Below, piece by piece: positions 18,766 through 25,956 of a stretch of 60,404 nucleotides of DNA. The DNA is from Methylacidiphilales bacterium. GTDB lineage: Bacteria; Verrucomicrobiota; Verrucomicrobiia; Methylacidiphilales; UBA1321. The notes below the pieces were generated by a model. That model was given only the letters and a program-made list of their open reading frames with translations. It was not told where the DNA came from and searched no databases. The stretch spans positions 1 to 60,404 of the forward strand of contig JAMFSY010000097.1 in assembly GCA_026225555.1 (NCBI GenBank), read 5' to 3'. Each line of letters begins with the position of its first letter. Positions within the stretch are counted from its first letter, which is position 1. The position numbers were made by a program, and so were the translations under genes.

Positions 18766-19378
18766 AGATCCAATGAGATAAAAAAATCGTTTGCATGAGC
18801 CCGGAGGTGCCCCCGTCAACTGACATCGCCGCGGTGTGACTTTTTTGCGATTCCCACAAGAAAGTCTGGCTTGTACCGAACCCTTTTATGATGACTTTAG
18901 ACGGGCTCAGCTTATCATTATAATTAATTGTTGGAATGTCAAGCCAAGCCAGTCGGCTCGCGCACGGTGAGCGCATTCGCGGTATAGAAGCGCCTAACTC
19001 TACGCGATTATGTCCCATCCAGACAAGCCACAGAGGGTTAAGATTCATCAAATGAGGAAGCTCCTCATTATTCCCATTATAACCTTATTAAGGACGCCAA
19101 GTCTGCTCGCTTGGGCCTTAGCGAGATCTCTCGTGACCTTTAGTCATCTAAAGCGTCTCCCTCTTAGGTACGTGTCGCCTGTTTTCTTCGCCCTGGCCGA
19201 CCTGCTTTATCGACAGAATAACACGATCCGTTACGGATTCTTTATATCCATGCCCCGCCGGATGTGGCTGGCCTGGCCAAGCTTCTCGCGATGCCAGACC
19301 GCACGCCCATTGAGTAATTAGGTTGGATGGTATAACGCCCTTCGCGACAGCCGGGAATCTGTGAAGTAAGTTTGCTTC
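18766..19378. other. Intergenic spacer, no convincing gene
   Basis: Holds the giant gene's leader and promoter at the left, then about 430 bases of mixed composition. A short stop-bounded plus-strand frame at 19222-19317 (HDPLRILYIH...PDRTPIE) looks mildly coding and could be the tail of a lost gene, but it has no start. AATAAGGTTATAATGGG on the minus strand near 19070-19086 contains a -10-like hexamer. Nothing else was recognised. Confidence 0.4.
18917..18942 (-). promoter_or_regulatory. Promoter-like element TTGACA-N14-TATAAT (second copy)
   Basis: Minus strand: TTGACA at 18942-18937 and TATAAT at 18922-18917 with a 14-base spacer, about 150 bases before the start of paralogue 2. It matches the element at 8106-8131 at both hexamers and much of the spacer (TTGACATT...AACAA...TTATAATG). 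Confidence 0.5.
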
Positions 19379-19792
19379 ATGGAAATCAAAAGAAATGGCT
19401 CCCAGCCATCCACCAAAGGTCCAGACGATTGGTTCACCGGAACGGTGCGGATCGACCCCTTATTCCAGCCCAACGATTCGCGCCGCGCCGCTGCTGCCAC
19501 GGTGACATTTGAGCCCGCCGCCCGAACCGCCTGGCATACGCATCCTCTGGGGCAGACCCTGATCGTCACCGCCGGTTGCGGCAGGGTCCAGCGCGAGGGC
19601 GGTCCGATTGAAGAGATCCGGCCAGGAGACGTGGTCTGGTTTTCACCAGGCGAGAAGCACTGGCACGGGGCAGCACCGACCACCGCGATGACGCATATCG
19701 CCATTCAGGAACAGCAAAACGGCAAGGTCGTCGATTGGATGGAGAAGGTTACCGATGGACAGTACCAGCCCCCTGAAAAAGGAATTGCTTAA
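19379..19792 (+). CDS. Small cupin protein, hydroxynitrile-lyase/carboxymuconolactone-type
   Basis: 137 residues, a single conserved beta-barrel domain. The putative metal ligands His-His-Gln are in [13 protein letters not shown] (residues about 52-58) and the fourth, His, is in GEKHWHGA. This HxHxxxQ...H pattern matches the manganese-binding cupins that include the Granulicella hydroxynitrile lyase, a family with many members of unknown substrate. No signal peptide, so cytoplasmic. It stands alone, 140 bases before the convergent ferredoxin gene. Confidence 0.8.
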   Translation: MEIKRNGSQPSTKGPDDWFTGTVRIDPLFQPNDSRRAAAATVTFEPAARTAWHTHPLGQTLIVTAGCGRVQREGGPIEEIRPGDVVWFSPGEKHWHGAAPTTAMTHIAIQEQQNGKVVDWMEKVTDGQYQPPEKGIA

Positions 19793-19932
19793 GATGCGTC
19801 GAACGGCGCTTTCAATGTCGAGGCAAAAGCCCTCGCTCCGATGCATTGTCGGCTCATCCGCTTGGAGTTTTCCACGTGCGCGCTCGCAGAAAGATTGCAA
19901 TGGGCTGGGGAGCACAATTCCATAAGCAACCA

Positions 19933-20163
19933 TTAGCCATCGTTGCCGATGGATTCCGTCGGACAGCTCTCCCGCGCTTCTTCCGCCAAGGTGATTTCTT
20001 CGGGGGTCACGGGCTGACGGAAGACGTAGCTATATCCTGCATCTTCCTGGCGCTTGAAGATGAGCGGCGCTATTTCGGGGCACATTCCACAGTCGATGCA
20101 GCTCGTGTCGTTGTAGTATTGGCCGGGGACGTTTTCCGGCACTTTGTCTTTAGGGTTGGCCAT
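19933..20163 (-). CDS. Single-cluster [4Fe-4S] ferredoxin
   Basis: 76 residues from the ATG at 20163, preceded by AAAGGAA at a good distance; the frame extends 25 codons further but without a better start. Four ligand cysteines are visible: three in CIDCGMC and a fourth in ESCPTESI near the C-terminus, the pattern of small bacterial ferredoxins carrying one cubane cluster. It would serve as a soluble electron carrier. It is divergent from a LysR regulator, which may control it. Confidence 0.85.
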   Translation of the reverse strand: MANPKDKVPENVPGQYYNDTSCIDCGMCPEIAPLIFKRQEDAGYSYVFRQPVTPEEITLAEEARESCPTESIGNDG

Positions 20164-20244
20164 GTGAGTTATTCCTTTGTCGTTTGATGGTCGAAGCATC
20201 TCACGGCTTTCTTTTTTATAGAAATTCATTAGTCTCATTATTTA

Positions 20245-21171
20245 ATGAGCAAAACGCATGAATTGCTTTCACGTCGCCCATTTGATCTGTATCAGCTCCA
20301 TCTCTTCCGTTTGGTGGCTGAATCGGGCAGTTTTACACGGGCGGCGCAGATCACCGGGTTGACCCAAAGCGCCATCACGCGTCAAATCCAAAGCATCGAA
20401 CAGCAACTGGGATTGAGCTTGCTGACTCGCACGACTCGCTCCGTGGTAACGACGCTGGCGGGAAAGTTCCTCCTCCGGGAATCAGGTCCGGTTCTTGGAG
20501 ATGTGGATATTCTTTTGCGACGACTCAGGGAGGACTACGGGGGTGCGCCCGCGGAAGTCCGTGTGGGGGTCTCTCGCAGCGTGAGCTTGGCTTATCTCCC
20601 CGGCTTTTTCGCTGCGAACGTGCGGCCGGGATCGACAGTCATCTCACGAGTGACCCATGAATCGAGTCAGACTATTCTGGCTTCGCTCGAATCCGATGCG
20701 CTCGACATTGGAGTCCTGCTGCCGCCAGCAAGACTTTCACCTCGGTTGCGAATCACCCACCGGTTTCGCGACACCTTCACCCTCATCGCCAACGCAGATC
20801 AACTGGCAGCATCAAGGGTCAACGTGAAGAAGGCCGCCGAGTTGAGGCACTGGCTGGAGACGCAACCCTGGCTTGCTTTGCAGGACACGACTCAAACCGG
20901 ACGAAGACTCTCCGCATGGTTGAAGAGCCAGAAATTGCAAGTCAGATCCGCCATGGAGTTGGATAACTTCGATTTGATCATCAACCTAGTCGCCGTGGGA
21001 GTGGGTGTGAGCCTGGTGCCGCAACGATCCCTGGCGCTCTATGCGCGGCGCCGCTCACTCGTGCGGCTACCCTGGACGAAACGCTTTGTTCGTGAATTGG
21101 TTGTAGTGCTTAGACGACAACGGAAGACGCCGGAACATATCCAACGCTTTGTCGAAAACATTTTATTCTAG
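20245..21171 (+). CDS. LysR-family transcriptional regulator
   Basis: 308 residues. An N-terminal winged helix-turn-helix is clear (LFRLVAESGSFTRAAQITG, then LTQSAITRQIQSIEQQLG), followed by a periplasmic-binding-protein-like effector domain to residue ~300, with VAVGVGVSLVPQ near residue 250, the usual late motif. The 81-base divergent gap with the ferredoxin gene is the standard LysR arrangement, so it probably regulates that gene. The effector cannot be read. Confidence 0.9.
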   Translation: MSKTHELLSRRPFDLYQLHLFRLVAESGSFTRAAQITGLTQSAITRQIQSIEQQLGLSLLTRTTRSVVTTLAGKFLLRESGPVLGDVDILLRRLREDYGGAPAEVRVGVSRSVSLAYLPGFFAANVRPGSTVISRVTHESSQTILASLESDALDIGVLLPPARLSPRLRITHRFRDTFTLIANADQLAASRVNVKKAAELRHWLETQPWLALQDTTQTGRRLSAWLKSQKLQVRSAMELDNFDLIINLVAVGVGVSLVPQRSLALYARRRSLVRLPWTKRFVRELVVVLRRQRKTPEHIQRFVENILF

Positions 21172-21225
21172 TGATCGATACTCACAACGATGTTCAAAAT
21201 AAATGAAAATAAGTTGAGATAATTC

Positions 21226-21254
21226 TTGATCGCATGCGTCTTATTCTATATAAA
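21226..21254 (+). promoter_or_regulatory. Sigma-70-type promoter TTGATC-N17-TATAAA
   Basis: TTGATC at 21226-21231 and TATAAA at 21249-21254, with an ideal 17-base spacer. It drives rightward into a short unit closed by the terminator at 21453-21485, giving a predicted transcript of about 225 nt. Confidence 0.5.
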
Positions 21255-21261
21255 GAAATCA

Positions 21262-21485
21262 CATTCAAAAGCCATGAAGACCCTCTTATTTACCACAAAG
21301 CATTGCCCGAGCTTTGCAGCCATTTGGTTGCAAGGTGCAAGCGCGATCTCGTCTGGTTTTATGGTCAAATATGGCCCCCATACCGGACTCGAAGTTCGTA
21401 TGCTGGAGGTGCGCGGATAGGTTATAGCCTGACTACTCAGGACCATTTCCAACCCCGCCCACCGAAAGGTGCGCGGGGTTTTTTA
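21262..21485 (+). ncRNA. Candidate small RNA or tiny-ORF transcript
   Basis: The stretch between the promoter at 21226-21254 and the intrinsic terminator at 21453-21485 holds no recognised gene. It could be a small RNA, or an mRNA for a 48-residue peptide starting at 21274 (MKTLLFTTKHCPSF...). Those first residues look like the first strand and active-site turn of thioredoxin/glutaredoxin-like proteins, but the second Cys of CxxC is Phe and the domain is far too short. The start has no strong ribosome binding site, so I lean to a non-coding or decayed element. Confidence 0.3.
21453..21485 (+). terminator. Rho-independent terminator
   Basis: An 11-base-pair stem with one mismatch (CCCCGCCCACC against GGTGCGCGGGG) closed by a GAAA tetraloop and followed directly by a run of six T. 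Confidence 0.85.
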
Positions 21486-21563
21486 TTCGACTTTTTCAGA
21501 GGTAAAACAGAGGAACAAACAACAACCTGACAACTAAACAACTTTAAGGTGACAAAGAGAAAA

Positions 21564-21593
21564 CCCTGCCGTCGGCGCGAACCAACGGCAGGG
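21564..21593 (-). terminator. Strong hairpin, terminator-like on the minus strand
   Basis: CCCTGCCGT at 21564-21572 pairs perfectly with ACGGCAGGG at 21585-21593. On the minus strand the stem is followed by GTTTTCTCTTTG, so it could stop leftward transcription from the 23648-22647 gene. On the plus strand there is no T tract. Confidence 0.5.
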
Positions 21594-21858
21594 CGGATTG
21601 GTCACAAACAGAATCGTGGATTGCGGCACTGAAGTAACCGTTAAGGTTATATTTCAATACCGGTGCGGTGTCAACTGACCCCGTATAGACAGCAGCGTTT
21701 CTGCGAAGTACCGGTCCCTCTCACCATCCATTTACATCACAGAAGGCTTAGGCTCAATTCTATATGAAGATATAGATAAAGAGTCGCAAGGGAGGTGTGC
21801 CTGAAACACCGAAACATCCGCCGTGAAATACCTGCGGGTACGAGAAACAAGAGCTCGT

Positions 21859-21881
21859 AATGGTGTTCGTTCTTTATTGTG
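21859..21881 (+). repeat. 23-bp inverted repeat, left copy
   Basis: A 23-base sequence beginning AATGGTGTTCGTTC and ending TTTATTGTG. The exact reverse complement lies at 26906-26928, 5 kb away. In both copies the sequence reads as ATG plus six codons (MVFVLYC) of a short open frame. The exact match cannot reasonably be chance. Confidence 0.8.
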
Positions 21882-21927
21882 GTCCTGCGGACGGCGGTAA
21901 GCCCGAGGGCTTGCTGAGCCGCAGGAC
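21882..21927 (+). promoter_or_regulatory. Two-stem structured leader RNA
   Basis: An outer stem of 9 perfect pairs (GTCCTGCGG with CCGCAGGAC) encloses an inner 7-pair stem (GTAAGCC with GGCTTGC, one wobble) capped by CGAG. It ends 17 bases before the ATG at 21945, whose AAGGAG follows at once. The layout suits a cis-acting leader controlling translation; it does not match a riboswitch class I know, and no ligand can be proposed. Confidence 0.45.
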
Positions 21928-21944
21928 AGTAACAAGGAGCGTCG

Positions 21945-22172
21945 ATGGCGCGGGGTATCCCGGCTCGGCGCTCCTTTCAATTTCAAACCCAAACCCAGGA
22001 GGTAATCCATGGAGCCAAGTACCAACCCATAGCGGCATCTTCCCGCTTCATACGGAGATCCTGCCAGACCATCCAGGAGTTGGCGCGAAGGCGTCGGCAA
22101 GATGGCATTTACGCCTATGAATACAAACTATACCCACGCGCGTTGACTTTACCGGTGCAGCCCAGGAGATGA
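21945..22172 (+). CDS. Possible small basic protein of unknown function
   Basis: 75 residues, arginine-rich (RARRSFQF..., ELARRRRQDGIYAYEYKLYPRA), with a good ribosome binding site (AAGGAG, five bases before ATG) directly after the hairpin at 21882-21927. No family recognised; the composition suggests nucleic-acid binding. A perfect AGGAGGT at 21997-22003 inside it precedes an out-of-frame 7-codon mini-ORF (22009-22032, MEPSTNP), so which frame is translated is uncertain. The frame may also be chance in a region dominated by RNA structure. Confidence 0.35.
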   Translation: MARGIPARRSFQFQTQTQEVIHGAKYQPIAASSRFIRRSCQTIQELARRRRQDGIYAYEYKLYPRALTLPVQPRR

Positions 22173-22446
22173 TCCGGGGACTCTGTGCCTCGCCATTTCC
22201 GACGCTGATATCACCGGAATAAAGCATCGCCAATAAATCGTGGTCCGATTGCCTTCGGGTAGTTGGGCCACGCCACTTTTACTGCCGTTCGCAGGACTCC
22301 AAGTGGGCATCCAATTTCGCCCAGAGCCCGCGTTGAGTTTTCAACGCCGGACCATCTCCCGAATCAACGGCAGGCCTTCTGAAAGAGGAAGGCGTGAGCA
22401 CCAGCTCCGTGGCCCGTGGGCGAATCACTTTTAAGTCACAACTTAC
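22173..22446. other. Unassigned region with hairpins
   Basis: No gene recognised. GCGTTGA/TCAACGC form a tight hairpin near 22330-22347. TGGTCCG (22240) and CGGACCA (22347) are complementary, about 110 bases apart. A segment near 22248-22290 could fold as D-arm and anticodon arm (loop CTTTTAC), but no T-arm or acceptor fits, so I do not call a tRNA. Confidence 0.3.
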
Positions 22447-22522
22447 GCCCCCGTAGCGTAGCAGATTAGTGCGGCTCGCTTCGAGCGAGACGGTCGCAAG
22501 TGCAAGTCCGCTGGGAGCACCA
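22447..22522 (+). tRNA. tRNA-like sequence, anticodon TCG, degenerate
   Basis: Begins GCCCCCGTA and ends GGGAGCACCA. The acceptor pairs at six of seven positions counting one wobble, the D-stem is GCGT/GTGC, and the anticodon arm is CTCG-CTTCGAG-CGAG with TCG (Arg). The T-arm does not fold: where one stem-loop should be there are two similar heptamers, TCGCAAG and TGCAAGT. This may be a decayed tRNA or a tRNA mimic. Confidence 0.3.
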
Positions 22523-22526
22523 TTTT

Positions 22527-22604
22527 CCCCACGTAGCCCAACTAGAAGGAGGCGCTCCGCTCAGAACGGAGGCAGTGCGGGTGCAAATCCTGCCGTGGGG
22601 ACCA
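22527..22604 (+). tRNA. tRNA-like gene with anticodon CAG, class I shape
   Basis: A near-complete cloverleaf: acceptor CCCCACG/CGTGGGG, seven perfect pairs, with encoded ACCA. D-stem GCC/GGC, anticodon stem CTCCG/CGGAG, loop CTCAGAA (anticodon CAG, normally Leu), variable region of five bases, T-stem GCGGG/CCTGC with one wobble, T-loop TGCAAAT. Two oddities: bacterial tRNA-Leu has a long variable arm, absent here, and position 55 is G rather than T. It may be a horizontally acquired or specialised tRNA, or a tRNA mimic. Confidence 0.6.
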
Positions 22605-22646
22605 CTTTCCCGCTCCCGCAGCCTAAAAACTCCCTGTTTTGAAGAT

Positions 22647-23648
22647 TTAGGCAAGGATGTCAGCGAAGCCAGCCGGAAGCCTCGGTTCCGCTACTTTTTT
22701 CCACCTGTTCAAAAATGCGAATGAGTGTGCGAATGTCTCTTCTCCAACTTGGACATAGACGACATCGTAATCCTTGTCATCGGATGGAATGTAGAAAACT
22801 GCTTCCCGTCCAATCAGTTTTGGGTCGAACTTACCTTCAAAACTTTCCGATATGATAGCTTTCCCCACCACCAAAGTCGAATCCGCCCTTGACTCAAAAT
22901 CTTTCGGGTACTGGGCGTAATTGATCAAAAAAGAAAATAATTGAGCGGGTACATCCTGGGGAAAGGTAACCAGAAGAGTGCCATTTTCTGAGGAGTGGAT
23001 TTTGGCGGCAATATCGTTTGCGAGACAAACGTCATAGATCTTTCGGAAATCGATCAGAATTTCCGCGAAGTCCTCACTGCTCCAACCTCGTGCCCGCACT
23101 TCCTTCCGGTTATTAGGGTCAGGAACAAAATTAAGATCGTGACGTTTTTTTATTGTTTTCCCTGATTTGATGTCACGCTGGGCGAATCTAACAACGAGCG
23201 CGCCGATACACATGAAGATAATCGACATTGCGGTCAATCCATACACGGTGTTGTGTCGTTCCGCATTTTCCGCGGGGAGATCGATGCGACTTTTTACAGG
23301 ATTGTTCGGCAGATATTTTATCGGCAGCGGCTCACCCAGTTGCAGGCCGCTAAAGATCTCCCCGTCGACTGGCGTAACATCATGCACCTCCGTGGTCCCC
23401 ACCAGATAACGGTAAGCCACCCTGGGATTGGAGCGGTTGCCCGCATGATAGAGACCTTCGACGGAGCCAATGACTTTAAATGTCGGTCCGTCAAACTGCC
23501 GATTGAGGTAGAACAAATTTGCCGCAAGCACGAAACTAAAAATACCCAAAGCGACCATGCCAATCCCGATGGCCCTGCGGTTGCGTGGCGAGTAACGGTC
23601 GTTCAACGAAAGGCCCCGCCGTCCTGTATTCCCTTTCTTCTTGGCCAT
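22647..23648 (-). CDS. DUF3592-type membrane protein
   Basis: 333 residues from the ATG at 23648 (MAKKKGN...); a GTG seven codons earlier overlaps the upstream gene. A basic N-terminus, then transmembrane helices at about 30-50 and 135-155. Between them lies a beta-rich extracytoplasmic domain with VAYRYLVGTTEVHDVTP and LGEPLPIKYLPNNPVKSRID, the pattern of DUF3592. The ~170-residue cytoplasmic tail was not recognised. Function unknown. It follows the TMEM175-like gene with a 4-base gap, so the two are one operon. Confidence 0.7.
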   Translation of the reverse strand: MAKKKGNTGRRGLSLNDRYSPRNRRAIGIGMVALGIFSFVLAANLFYLNRQFDGPTFKVIGSVEGLYHAGNRSNPRVAYRYLVGTTEVHDVTPVDGEIFSGLQLGEPLPIKYLPNNPVKSRIDLPAENAERHNTVYGLTAMSIIFMCIGALVVRFAQRDIKSGKTIKKRHDLNFVPDPNNRKEVRARGWSSEDFAEILIDFRKIYDVCLANDIAAKIHSSENGTLLVTFPQDVPAQLFSFLINYAQYPKDFESRADSTLVVGKAIISESFEGKFDPKLIGREAVFYIPSDDKDYDVVYVQVGEETFAHSFAFLNRWKKVAEPRLPAGFADILA

Positions 23649-23652
23649 GCGT

Positions 23653-24222
23653 TTATTCTTCGACTCCACTGTCCAAATAGTGAGACGGAAGAAAATAGAG
23701 AATCGGGATCAGGATGAAGATGGCCGTCGAAGACCAGAGGCTGACGTACGACAGCGGGATGCTGATGCCATAGAGAAAGATCGCCAGCCAGTTTTTGGCG
23801 AGGCTGACTGTTTTACACTTGTCATTCAAAGTTGCGGCCCGTTTCGTGATTAGCTGATGTAACGCGGCGTAAACAATCGCCACCGCCATCATGACGACAC
23901 CAAAAAAGACGTGGCTTAGTTTTTGTTCGAATTGTTCACCCAGGGCCTCCGTCGGCAGCGGAATCAGCGAGATGGTGAAAAGCAGGCTGAGATCGAGCCA
24001 GATGATTTTGTTATCCACCACCTCCAGCGGCATCAGGATGATGCGAAGGTTCAGCCAGACGATGGCCACCATCAAAAAACTCAAGCCGTAGACCAGAATG
24101 TGCTGGGCCAGCGCCCAGAGGTTGCCCGCGGTCATCTCCGGCACCTTGATTTCCAGGACCATCAACGTGATGACGATGGCGATCACCGCGTCATTAAAGG
24201 TGGCGAGCTGTTCCTTTTTCAT
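23653..24222 (-). CDS. TMEM175/DUF1211-type potassium channel
   Basis: 189 residues with six hydrophobic segments. Near the N-terminus, FNDAVIAIVITLMVLEIKVP matches the F(S/N)DxxxAIxxTLxxLEI signature of bacterial TMEM175 channels, whose first-helix hydrophobic residues form the ion gate. Bacterial members are single six-helix units that assemble as tetramers and conduct K+ with low selectivity. Start ATG at 24222 (MKKEQL). It is divergent from the RtcB gene 104 bases away and followed by the DUF3592 gene. Confidence 0.85.
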   Translation of the reverse strand: MKKEQLATFNDAVIAIVITLMVLEIKVPEMTAGNLWALAQHILVYGLSFLMVAIVWLNLRIILMPLEVVDNKIIWLDLSLLFTISLIPLPTEALGEQFEQKLSHVFFGVVMMAVAIVYAALHQLITKRAATLNDKCKTVSLAKNWLAIFLYGISIPLSYVSLWSSTAIFILIPILYFLPSHYLDSGVEE

Positions 24223-24325
24223 TCTCAGGATGGGTTCTACCCCAGGAAATCAATCTTCCCAAATCAATTTCATATTTTAACAACGGCAACGGTCCACGAC
24301 CGTCGCTACAAGATAAGGAGTAACT

Positions 24326-25657
24326 ATGAGCGTTCGTATCTTTGGTCAGCATGATGAGGCGACGGTGGCGCAGATCCATCGCTGCATGGCGGTCGGCGGT
24401 GCGCGGGCCGTCCTGTGTGCCGATGGCCATAAGGGTTATGCCCAGCCGATTGGCGGCATCATCGCGTACCGCGATCTCGTTTCCATCTCGGGCGTGGGCT
24501 TTGATATCGCGTGCGGTAACCTCGCGATCCGCACCAACAAGACCGGTAAGGAAGTTCGTCCCAAGATCGCCGAGATCATGGACGAAGTCGTCCGCACGAT
24601 CTCGTTCGGCATGGGCCGCCACAACAAGACTCGCGTCGAGCACGAGCTCTTTGATGATCCTCTCTGGGCTGAGCAGCCTTTTGCGCATCTTAAGCCGATG
24701 GCGGAAGCGCAGCTCGGCACCGTCGGCAGCGGTAACCACTACGTCGATATCTTTGTCGATGAAGCGGATCGTGTCTGGGTCGGTGTCCACTTCGGTTCGC
24801 GTGGCCTCGGCCACAAGACCGCGACTTACTTCCTGAAGAAAGCGGGGGGCAAGGATGGCATGGACGTCGCGCCGGCCGTTGTGCGCCGCGATAGCGACCT
24901 GGGTCAGGCTTACCTCGCCGGGATGAACCTGGCGGGCCGTTACGCCTACGGGGGCCGCGAGTATGTGGCGCGCCATGTCGTGAGGAAAATCCTCTGGGCG
25001 AAGATTGAGGAAGAGGTGCACAACCACCACAACTTCGCGTGGGAGGAAGAGCACTTTGGCGAGAACTATCTCGTCGTCCGCAAGGGCGCGACCCCGGCAT
25101 TCCCGGGACAGAAGGGCTTCATCGGCGGAAGCATGGGTGACGATGCCGTCGTCGTTGAGGGCGTCGATTCCGAGGCTTCCAAAGAGGCGCTCTACTCCAC
25201 CGTGCATGGTGCGGGCCGCATCATGTCTCGCACGGCGGCCAAGGGTAAGTTCGTCAACGAGACCGGCGAGGATGGCAAGACCAAGCGCGTCCGCAAGGCC
25301 GGGTTGGTCCGCCACGACGAGATGATGAAATGGCTGCACGACCGCAAGGTCGAGCCAATCTTGTCGCCCGTAAAAAGGCCGGCGATGAACAGGATCGCGG
25401 GCCGAAGGACGTCGTGCTCGGCCACTACATCGACGCGGAACTCGCCAGTCTGGAGCACATCCAGACTGAGGAAGAGGCCGCACCCGATGCGGCTGAACTC
25501 AACCGCTTCTTCCAGAGCCATTGCCTACGGTCACCGGCATTGGCGCTGGCGTGCAGCGGGTAGAAACATTAAACCCGGCCCTCCATTCGGTGGGCCGGGC
25601 CTTGCTTTTAGGATGATCACTCGCCCTGCTTTTCCTATCCAGCAGAGCTCGCCTTGA
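24326..25657 (+). CDS. RtcB-type RNA ligase with replaced or frameshifted C-terminus
   Basis: RtcB joins RNA 3'-phosphate or 2',3'-cyclic phosphate ends to 5'-OH, using GTP and Mn2+, in tRNA splicing and repair. Seen: ADGHKGYAQPIGG, the metal-binding GVGFDIACGN, VGSGNHYVDI, VGVHFGSRGLGHK, NHHNFAWEE, RKGATPAFPGQKGFIGGSMG, and the guanylylated-His motif STVHGAGRIMSR. The usual ~70-residue tail with DE.P.AYK is absent. After about 25350 this frame turns unlike protein and runs through the terminator at 25574. A neighbouring frame (from about 25352, NLVARKKAGDEQDRG...) looks coding and stops at 25563, just before that terminator. So the true product probably ends there after a frameshift or rearrangement. 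Start ATG 24326 follows AAGGAG. Codon choice (strongly C-ending) differs from neighbours. Confidence 0.8.
   Translation: MSVRIFGQHDEATVAQIHRCMAVGGARAVLCADGHKGYAQPIGGIIAYRDLVSISGVGFDIACGNLAIRTNKTGKEVRPKIAEIMDEVVRTISFGMGRHNKTRVEHELFDDPLWAEQPFAHLKPMAEAQLGTVGSGNHYVDIFVDEADRVWVGVHFGSRGLGHKTATYFLKKAGGKDGMDVAPAVVRRDSDLGQAYLAGMNLAGRYAYGGREYVARHVVRKILWAKIEEEVHNHHNFAWEEEHFGENYLVVRKGATPAFPGQKGFIGGSMGDDAVVVEGVDSEASKEALYSTVHGAGRIMSRTAAKGKFVNETGEDGKTKRVRKAGLVRHDEMMKWLHDRKVEPILSPVKRPAMNRIAGRRTSCSATTSTRNSPVWSTSRLRKRPHPMRLNSTASSRAIAYGHRHWRWRAAGRNIKPGPPFGGPGLAFRMITRPAFPIQQSSP
25574..25609 (+). terminator. Rho-independent terminator after the RtcB-type gene
   Basis: CCCGGCCC (25574-25581) pairs perfectly with GGGCCGGG (25592-25599) across a 10-base loop, followed by CCTTGCTTTT. 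It lies inside the long continuous RtcB frame but 10 bases after the stop of the alternative frame. Confidence 0.8.
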
Positions 25658-25913
25658 CGGCAGTCGCCAGCAGGCTCGTGCGTTGATTCCATTGAAACTG
25701 ACTCTGAACCAATTGCATGCCGATGAGTGCTGTCGCGCCCAGGGCGTGGGCCTTCTCTTTCAATTCGACGAGACAAGCGTCGAACGAATGGTCATTGACC
25801 CCTTCCACACTGGCGTAAACCACTCCAAGTTCTATCGAACCAGCGGGACGATCCGGTAAGGTACTCACGCTCATCTCAATGGGCGAATGGATTGCAGGGA
25901 TAGTGTGGCTCAT
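25635..25913 (-). CDS. YbjQ-like (DUF74/heavy-metal-binding-type) small protein
   Basis: 92 residues from the ATG at 25913; the frame extends upstream but as a shadow. The core GSIELGVVYASVEGVNDHSFDACLVE followed by KAHALGATALIGMQLVQSQFQW resembles the YbjQ fold, where the conserved part is a long helix ending in A..LGAnAvig. YbjQ proteins form small oligomeric rings of unclear role. It follows the DUF4239 gene 43 bases downstream, so probably the same transcript. Family assignment is moderate. Confidence 0.6.
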   Translation of the reverse strand: MSHTIPAIHSPIEMSVSTLPDRPAGSIELGVVYASVEGVNDHSFDACLVELKEKAHALGATALIGMQLVQSQFQWNQRTSLLATAVKASSAG

Positions 25914-25956
25914 GGTTGCTTCAATTCGGGTAAGGGCGAAATCATGCCGTGCAGCG

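Noticed and set aside
19010..19321. 103-codon plus-strand frame in the spacer before the cupin gene
   Set aside because: Unlike-protein composition, no ribosome binding site and no recognisable motif.
22239..22354. A tRNA bounded by complementary TGGTCCG and CGGACCA
   Set aside because: The span is about 116 bases, no T-arm can be drawn, and the internal hairpin lies where the T-arm should be.
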